A stretch of 35,328 bases of DNA from Halioglobus japonicus (GTDB lineage Bacteria > Pseudomonadota > Gammaproteobacteria > Pseudomonadales > Halieaceae). Under the pieces are notes generated by a model. That model ran no database searches. It was given only the letters and a program-made list of their open reading frames with translations, and had not been told where the DNA came from. Where the stretch lies: NCBI GenBank assembly GCA_902705825.1, contig CACSIL010000051.1, positions 97,002 to 132,329 of the forward strand, written 5' to 3'. The position numbers were made by a program, and so were the translations under genes. Each line of letters opens with the position of its first letter. Position 1 is the first letter of the stretch. Below are positions 30,949-35,328 of the stretch, one piece after another.

Positions 30949-31485
30949 TCAGACTGCGATTTGAAGTTTGTTGCGAGGCTCAAGGTGGGCGACAGACAGG
31001 TAGTGTTCCAACCCGGAAAAAATGCCCTGCGCACAATGCGGTACTTGTCGGTGAATCTGAAACTTAACGCCCAGCGCAGAATGGCAACGGCGATAGAAGC
31101 GAGCATTGGCAAGTGAACTCAAAACCATCGCGTTGTCGTACCCGCTATCACGTGAGGCGTCAACCAGGTGGTTATTAAACTCCCGAAACATGCCCAGCGT
31201 GCGCATGACAGGGTTTATTGCGAATCGCTCCCACATACAGCACTGCTCTTTTTCGAGTCCCAACTGCTCCACCTGACTGGTCAGTGTGATATGTGAAGAT
31301 ATTCGGACACCTCCCACACAGCGATCACCGTCCAGCGCCACCATAATATCGGAGTGCTTGTCCTGCTCGTCTTCAGACCCGTCGAACCCGGAGAGCCCCA
31401 GCTCAGAGCGGTAACACTGCTCGCGCAACCGGTAATACTGGTCCAGTAATTGCGCGTCTCGGGTTATTTTGAACTCAAGTGACAC
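30949..31485 (-). CDS. GNAT N-acyltransferase, FeeM / autoinducer-synthase-like (exosortase-associated type)
   Basis: A 178-aa protein with the fold signature of LuxI/FeeM-type acyltransferases. YYRLREQCYRSELGLSGFDG near the N-terminus, MVALDGDRCVGGVRIS as strand beta-4, CMWERFAINPVMRTLGMFREF, and a C-terminal LVDASRDSGYDNAMVLSSL plus NARFYRRCHSALGVKF. The start is GTG at 31485 with GGAGGG 8 bases before it. It is shorter than the approximately 250-aa exosortase-associated acyltransferases I know of but lies next to prsT. It may use acyl-ACP to make an N-acyl amino compound; product unknown. It could equally be an ordinary GNAT acetyltransferase. Confidence 0.78.
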   Translation of the reverse strand: MSLEFKITRDAQLLDQYYRLREQCYRSELGLSGFDGSEDEQDKHSDIMVALDGDRCVGGVRISSHITLTSQVEQLGLEKEQCCMWERFAINPVMRTLGMFREFNNHLVDASRDSGYDNAMVLSSLANARFYRRCHSALGVKFQIHRQVPHCAQGIFSGLEHYLSVAHLEPRNKLQIAV

Positions 31486-31596
31486 AACGGCGACCCTCCA
31501 CTTCCTTTTTGGGGTGGCGTATGGTGTCCCCTAACGGACCCGAAAAGGCCAGGAACAGCATATAATCCGCCATCAAAATACAATTATTAATAGAGT

Positions 31597-31616
31597 AAAT
31601 AGCTATCGCTATTTTT
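31597..31616. terminator. Small hairpin with T-rich flank in the divergent spacer
   Basis: AAATAGC-TATC-GCTATTT followed by TT is a perfect 7-bp stem with a 4-base loop. The stem is AU-rich and weak. Because it sits between divergent genes, an attenuator or a regulator binding site is as likely as a terminator. Confidence 0.3.
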
Positions 31617-31660
31617 AAACCTTCTGGAATAGGGCCAGAGCAAAAACTTATTGTATGGCC

Positions 31661-31684
31661 AAAGTGTGAAAATTACGACACTTT
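31661..31684. promoter_or_regulatory. 24-bp dyad, AAAGTGT-N10-ACACTTT (operator-like)
   Basis: A perfect 7-bp inverted repeat with a 10-bp AT-rich spacer. It shares AAGT-N14-ACTT and overall length with the dyad at 18769-18792 and, like it, lies upstream of a plus-strand gene set. The regulator is unknown. Confidence 0.45.
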
Positions 31685-31993
31685 TGAAAAATAAACACCT
31701 CTTTTAGGGGAGTTTATATATTTACATTTACCCACAAGCAGGGTAGGGAATATTATTTGAATACCCTCCTGTTGGTGCCATACGCCCTCTACCCCCCCCA
31801 AACGGGCAATATGCAGCGCACCCGCGTTCGCGTTGCACAGGGTCGGGAGGCGGCCACATTAGAGTACCAACGCGGCCTATCCCACCGGACTTCAGCACCC
31901 TATAAACTCTGCTCTTGGGAAAATGGCGGAATGCGTTATTATCGAGGCCGTTAATGTGCATCACACTGAAATTAGCCACTGTTTAGTACTACT

Positions 31994-34339
31994 GTGAGAA
32001 TGACTCTAAAAGAAACGTTTGTAGCGATGCTGGTCCGCCGCGCTGGCCTGATAACGGCGGGTAGCATCATAGTGCTCCTCGCGCTCGGGTTTGGTGTAAG
32101 CCGGCTTCAGCTGGAGTCAGGTATCAAAGTCTTTTTTAATGAAAACGACCCTAACTTACTGGCGCAGGAGCAGATCGAACGCACCTACGGCAGAGAAGAT
32201 AACATCCTGTTTGTTATCGAGGCGCTCGGGGGTGATATTTTCTCGCCAGCCAATCTCATCTCCTTACAGAACATCACGGAACAATCCTGGCTCATACCAA
32301 ACTCAAGGCGCGTCGATTCACTCAACAATTATCTCTATCCGGTGGTAGCGGGTGATGATATACGTATCGGGCCGCTCATTGAGGACGCATCAACACTGTC
32401 GGCGAGCGAAATCGCCCAGGTCCGGGAAATTGCCCTGTCCCAACAACCGCTGACGGGTCGAATCCTATCTCAAAATGGCAGTGTCACAGCCGTCAACGTG
32501 AGCCTGAACCTTGGAATGCCAGACACTGATAAAGCCACCGCAATAGCGGAATCAGTCGAGTATGCCCGCAATATCCGGGATCTGGCAGCACAGGACAACC
32601 CGCAGTTAAAAATCCACCTCGCCGGCTGGGCCCTGACTGAACAGACACTTGCGGAGGTAACCCAGGCCGACTCTGTAAGCCTGATGCCGATTATGTTCGT
32701 GATCGTGCTACTGCTGCTGGCCCTGCTACTGCGGTCAGTGGCTGCATCACTGTGCACAGTGATAGCGATAATTTTCAGCGTTCTGGTCGGCATGGGGTAT
32801 GCGGGCTGGGCCGGTATAGGGATCAACAGCGTTAACGTCTCCGCTCCAACCATCATTATGACGCTCGCTATTGCCGATTGCGTCCACGTCCTCAATGCGT
32901 TTCTGGCCAGCTTGCGCGCTGGGGAAAACAAGGTGTCTGCTGTAACCTCAAGCCTGCAACAAACCCTGTACCCGGTCGTGCTCACCAGTATCACGACAGC
33001 GCTGGGCTTTATCAGTATGAATTTCAGCGATTCACCACCTTTTCGGGAACTGGGCACTATCTCCGCGATTGGCGTGCTGGGGGCGCTGTGGGTGACGTTA
33101 ACCATTCTTCCTGGATTGATGCTTATCCTGCCATTCAAAGCCGGCTCGGGCGCAACCGGCAAGGGCCTGCCCATAATGCGACTAGCCCGGTTCGTTACCA
33201 GCCATCACACACCAATTTTCTGGAGCTCGCTTGCCCTGTCCACGCTGGCAATCAGCTTTATACCCAGACTGGAGTTGAACGACGATCCGACAACCTACTT
33301 CTCTGCCAATATTCCGCTCACCGCTGCCATCGGGGTTGTTGAAGAAAAGTTGTCAGGGAACCAGTCTCTGCACTATTCCATCGCTGCTGATGGCGACAAG
33401 GGCGTCGCAGACCCTGAGTTCCTGGCGTCTGTTTCCAGCTTTGCTGACTGGTTGAGAGCACAGCCTGAGGTGGTCAATGTGGAAGTTTTCACCGATACAC
33501 TGAAACGCCTCAATCAGGTTCTGCATGAAGATGACCCCGCATGGCATCAACTGCCAGACACATCAGCAATGGCATCCCAGTACCTCCTTCTATACGAAAT
33601 TTCGATCCCTTACGGATTGGATGTCACCCATCAGGTAAACGCTGAAAAAACCGCGCTGAAGGTCTCCGCTGTACTCAAGAACCAGAAATCGCAGGGCCTG
33701 ATTGAATTTGAAGAGCGCGCACGGCAGTGGATGGAGGAAAACACACCGGGTATCGCCGCACGTGGGGCCGGGCAATCCTTGAGCTTTGCGCGTATTGGCA
33801 TGCGTAACATCGAAAGCATGCTCGGCGGATCCCTGTTCGCCATTGTGGTGATCTCGGCTTGTATGATTATCGCCTTTCGCTCACTGAAATTTGGCTTGTT
33901 GAGTTTTCTACCCAACCTCTTCCCTGCTCTCGTCATACTGGGAATCTGGAGCGCAGTCGCCGGAGAGATCAATATGGCGGCATCTGTCGTCTTCAGCCTG
34001 ACACTTGGCATCGTGGTCGATGACAGCACGCATTTCCTGGTCAAATACCGGGAAGCACGTGTACTTAAACAAATGTCTGCAAAGCAGGCAATACACCACA
34101 CATTCGCCACTGTCGGCAACGCGCTGGTATCCACCTCAATCGTATTGGCCGCCGGCTTTTTAGTTCTCGTCAATTCAGATTTTGCAGTTAATTCAACCTC
34201 CGGGCTGCTTGTAGCCCTGACAATAGTAGCCGCTATTGTGCTGGATCTCCTGTTCTTGCCGGCACTGCTGATCAAGATTGATCGTTGGTTGATCCGCCCC
34301 CTGCCAGATAATCGACACACGGAACGTTCAGATGCATAA
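31994..34339 (+). CDS. RND/MMPL-family exporter
   Basis: A 781-aa inner-membrane transporter with the duplicated RND layout. There is one helix near residues 16-36, a periplasmic domain to about 225, a cluster of five helices to about 390 (PIMFVIVLLLLALLLRS first), then helix, second periplasmic domain (about 425-610) and a second cluster (FAIVVISACMIIAFRSL onwards). The FSLTLGIVVDDSTHFLVKY motif in the last cluster is typical. It lacks the long loops of HAE-type pumps, and hydrophobe or lipid export is usual for MMPL proteins. GTG at 31994 or ATG at 32000 could be the start; neither has a clear Shine-Dalgarno. It overlaps the next gene by 8 bp. Confidence 0.9.
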   Translation: MRMTLKETFVAMLVRRAGLITAGSIIVLLALGFGVSRLQLESGIKVFFNENDPNLLAQEQIERTYGREDNILFVIEALGGDIFSPANLISLQNITEQSWLIPNSRRVDSLNNYLYPVVAGDDIRIGPLIEDASTLSASEIAQVREIALSQQPLTGRILSQNGSVTAVNVSLNLGMPDTDKATAIAESVEYARNIRDLAAQDNPQLKIHLAGWALTEQTLAEVTQADSVSLMPIMFVIVLLLLALLLRSVAASLCTVIAIIFSVLVGMGYAGWAGIGINSVNVSAPTIIMTLAIADCVHVLNAFLASLRAGENKVSAVTSSLQQTLYPVVLTSITTALGFISMNFSDSPPFRELGTISAIGVLGALWVTLTILPGLMLILPFKAGSGATGKGLPIMRLARFVTSHHTPIFWSSLALSTLAISFIPRLELNDDPTTYFSANIPLTAAIGVVEEKLSGNQSLHYSIAADGDKGVADPEFLASVSSFADWLRAQPEVVNVEVFTDTLKRLNQVLHEDDPAWHQLPDTSAMASQYLLLYEISIPYGLDVTHQVNAEKTALKVSAVLKNQKSQGLIEFEERARQWMEENTPGIAARGAGQSLSFARIGMRNIESMLGGSLFAIVVISACMIIAFRSLKFGLLSFLPNLFPALVILGIWSAVAGEINMAASVVFSLTLGIVVDDSTHFLVKYREARVLKQMSAKQAIHHTFATVGNALVSTSIVLAAGFLVLVNSDFAVNSTSGLLVALTIVAAIVLDLLFLPALLIKIDRWLIRPLPDNRHTERSDA

Positions 34340-35171
34340 GTTAAGCTGCAAGACTCCTTCAACCCGTGTTTTCCCAACACACAGGTACATACCTGCGATC
34401 TTAATGTTGTGGCTGTGCACTCTTCCTGGCAGCCCCGCTGCGCTGGCAAGTGCCGACGAGGATAAAGGCCAGGCAATCGCCGTCGAAGCAGACCGGCGCG
34501 ATAACGGCTTCGGAGATACCGCTGTCGATTTGACCATGTTGATAGCGTCTTCTGCAGAGAATGTCACCACCCGTGAAATGCGCCAGATGGTGTTGGAAGT
34601 AGAAGACGACGGGGACAAAAGTATTATGGTCTTCGATCGCCCAAGAGACTTGAAAGGTACAGCAATTCTGACCTTTACCCACAAGTTCGAAAATGATGAG
34701 CAATGGTTATACTTGCCCGCACTGAAACGCGTCAAACGAATATCCTCGGCTGACAAATCGGGGCCGTTTATGGGCAGTGAATTCGCGTATGAAGACCTGT
34801 CTTCGCAAGAAGTGGAGAAGTATAGTTACCGATACCTGCGAGACGAGGTGATGAATGGCGAACCCTGCTTTGTGGTGGAGCGTATTCCCACCGATAAAAA
34901 CTCGGGGTATACACGCCAGATAACCTGGGTTGACCAATCGGAGTACCGTCTGCAACGCGTGGATTACTATGACCGCAAAAACACCCTGCTCAAATCCATG
35001 AATCCTGTTGATTATCAGCAATACCTCAATCAATACTGGCGGCCAGCACAAATGATCATGACCAATCATCAGACGGGTAAGAGCACGACGCTACAGTTCG
35101 GCAACTATCAATTCAGGTCTGGCCTGCGAGACTCGGATTTCACTCGAAGCGCTATTTCGCGCATACGTTAG
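34332..35171 (+). CDS. LolA-like periplasmic protein (outer-membrane lipoprotein-sorting family)
   Basis: A 279-aa exported protein. A signal peptide covers residues 19-41 (IPAILMLWLCTLPG then AALASA). The body contains MVLEVEDDGDKSIMVFDRP, WLYLPALKRVKRISSADKSGPFMGSEFAYEDL and a C-terminal FRSGLRDSDFTRSAI, the pattern of the LolA-like family that accompanies MMPL transporters. A concave beta-sheet in such proteins binds lipid or acyl chains. It overlaps the exporter by 8 bp, so the two probably carry a hydrophobic cargo from inner membrane to periplasm. Cargo is unknown. Confidence 0.9.
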   Translation: MHKLSCKTPSTRVFPTHRYIPAILMLWLCTLPGSPAALASADEDKGQAIAVEADRRDNGFGDTAVDLTMLIASSAENVTTREMRQMVLEVEDDGDKSIMVFDRPRDLKGTAILTFTHKFENDEQWLYLPALKRVKRISSADKSGPFMGSEFAYEDLSSQEVEKYSYRYLRDEVMNGEPCFVVERIPTDKNSGYTRQITWVDQSEYRLQRVDYYDRKNTLLKSMNPVDYQQYLNQYWRPAQMIMTNHQTGKSTTLQFGNYQFRSGLRDSDFTRSAISRIR

Positions 35172-35198
35172 CACACGGACAATTTTCGAGGATTCTCA

Positions 35199-35328
35199 GT
35201 GGTACGTTCGGCGCTACCGGTAGCTATAGCTTTATCGATTCTGTCAGGCATAGAGCATGCTGTGGGCGACACCGCAACGCCACCGGCTACTGTTTTTTCC
35301 AATACGAATTCCGATGACGAATCCAGAC
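35199..35328 (+). CDS. Start of a secreted protein (3' truncated by the window)
   Basis: An open frame from GTG at 35199 to the window end (43 codons). GAGG lies 7 bases upstream. The first 20 residues VRSALPVAIALSILSGIEHA look like a signal peptide, followed by a Thr/Pro/Asn-rich, Asp-containing stretch. It is 27 bp after the LolA-like gene in the same operon. In comparable MMPL/LolA-like operons a third gene often encodes an outer-membrane protein, but too little is visible to say so here. Confidence 0.6.
   Translation, partial: MVRSALPVAIALSILSGIEHAVGDTATPPATVFSNTNSDDESR

Larger units (their letters stand above)
31486..31993. other. AT-rich divergent spacer, about 508 bp, with several inverted repeats
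   Basis: No convincing gene on either strand. The segment 31555-31760 is clearly richer in A+T than the neighbouring genes. It contains a perfect TATAAT at 31561-31566 without a good -35, a hairpin at 31597-31616, a dyad at 31661-31684, an imperfect stem around 31691-31718 (TAAAC...GTTTA), and AGGGTA-N16-TACCCT near 31740-31767. It must hold the promoters of the divergent acyltransferase and MMPL genes. Confidence 0.6.

Noticed and set aside
30865..31116. 83-aa plus-strand frame near the acyltransferase 3' end
   Set aside because: Mostly antisense to the acyltransferase C-terminus, no good ribosome site and no motif.
31661..31684. Reading the dyad as a CRP site (TGTGA-N6-CGACA)
   Set aside because: The right half matches only three of five bases; the 7-bp symmetry with 10-bp spacer explains it better.
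31728..31979. 83-aa minus-strand frame in the divergent spacer
   Set aside because: Pro/Gly-rich low-complexity sequence with no Shine-Dalgarno or domain; treated as non-coding.
32470..33174. 234-aa minus-strand reading frame inside the MMPL exporter gene
   Set aside because: Antisense to a well-supported transporter; Ser/Thr/Ala-rich composition is typical of an opposite-strand shadow.
33631..34476. 281-aa minus-strand reading frame at the exporter/LolA-like junction
   Set aside because: Opposite-strand shadow of two clear genes, without ribosome site or domain.

Overview
The window is a chromosomal exopolysaccharide (EPS) and protein-sorting locus of the exosortase A (XrtA / PEP-CTERM) type from a Gram-negative bacterium. 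The gene set includes XrtA with an EpsI domain, PrsK/PrsR/PrsT, a FemAB-like protein, a PEP-CTERM-type polysaccharide deacetylase, a 'pepcterm' chain-length regulator and tyrosine kinase, an outer-membrane barrel and many lipoproteins. Together with moderate GC content and two perfect TGTGA-N6-TCACA (CRP/Vfr-type) sites, this suggests a marine gammaproteobacterium, perhaps a Halieaceae/Cellvibrionales-like organism. The taxonomy is inference. No tRNA, rRNA, IS element or CRISPR array was seen.

Positions 1-18123 (minus strand): a long, tightly coupled EPS cluster. Reading in transcription order it encodes an ExeA-like ATPase fused to an OmpA domain, an outer-membrane export lipoprotein, a Wzz-like chain-length protein, a BY-type tyrosine kinase, an outer-membrane barrel, WecB, a polysaccharide deacetylase, a FemAB/GNAT-like protein, XrtA-EpsI, a glycosyltransferase, an AsnB-like amidotransferase, a second glycosyltransferase, a PaaK-like adenylate-forming enzyme, and the start of the XrtA-associated O-glycosylation ligase (Wzy/WaaL-like), which runs off the left edge. 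Most junctions are ATGA, TAATG or TAGTG overlaps. A 215-bp gap in front of the export lipoprotein gene carries one perfect and one 9/10 CRP-type site.

Positions 18300-21755 (plus strand): a small membrane protein, then a promoter region with a perfect CRP-type site and a dyad. These are followed by a Tat-signal, four-cysteine small protein, a PqqD-family protein, an HprK-related kinase and a NTP_transf_5-type nucleotidyltransferase. This cassette ('HPr-rel-A'-like) resembles the kinase/nucleotidyltransferase tailoring modules of some lasso-peptide clusters but has no recognised product. It is the best candidate here for an undescribed system. A possible 73-aa cysteine-rich gene lies on the opposite strand.

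Positions 21805-24162 (minus): tviC- and tviB-like genes for UDP-GlcNAc-derived uronates (UDP-GalNAcA/GlcNAcA), supplying precursors to the EPS. Positions 24303-27817 (plus): the PrsK/PrsR two-component system, with PrsR a sigma-54 activator. Positions 27859-30636 (minus): the PrsT TPR lipoprotein, convergent with prsR across a perfect 11-bp hairpin.

Positions 30949-31485 (minus): an autoinducer-synthase/FeeM-like GNAT acyltransferase. It is followed by an AT-rich divergent spacer of about 500 bp with several inverted repeats. Positions 31994-35328 (plus): an RND/MMPL exporter, a LolA-like periplasmic protein and the start of a further secreted protein, probably a lipid or hydrophobe export module.

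Functionally, the nucleotide-sugar enzymes, glycosyltransferases and modifying enzymes make the polymer, and Wzz/BY-kinase/export-lipoprotein/barrel components control and export it. XrtA with the ligase probably processes and glycosylates PEP-CTERM proteins, and PrsK/PrsR regulates those substrates. No PEP-CTERM substrate gene was found in this window.
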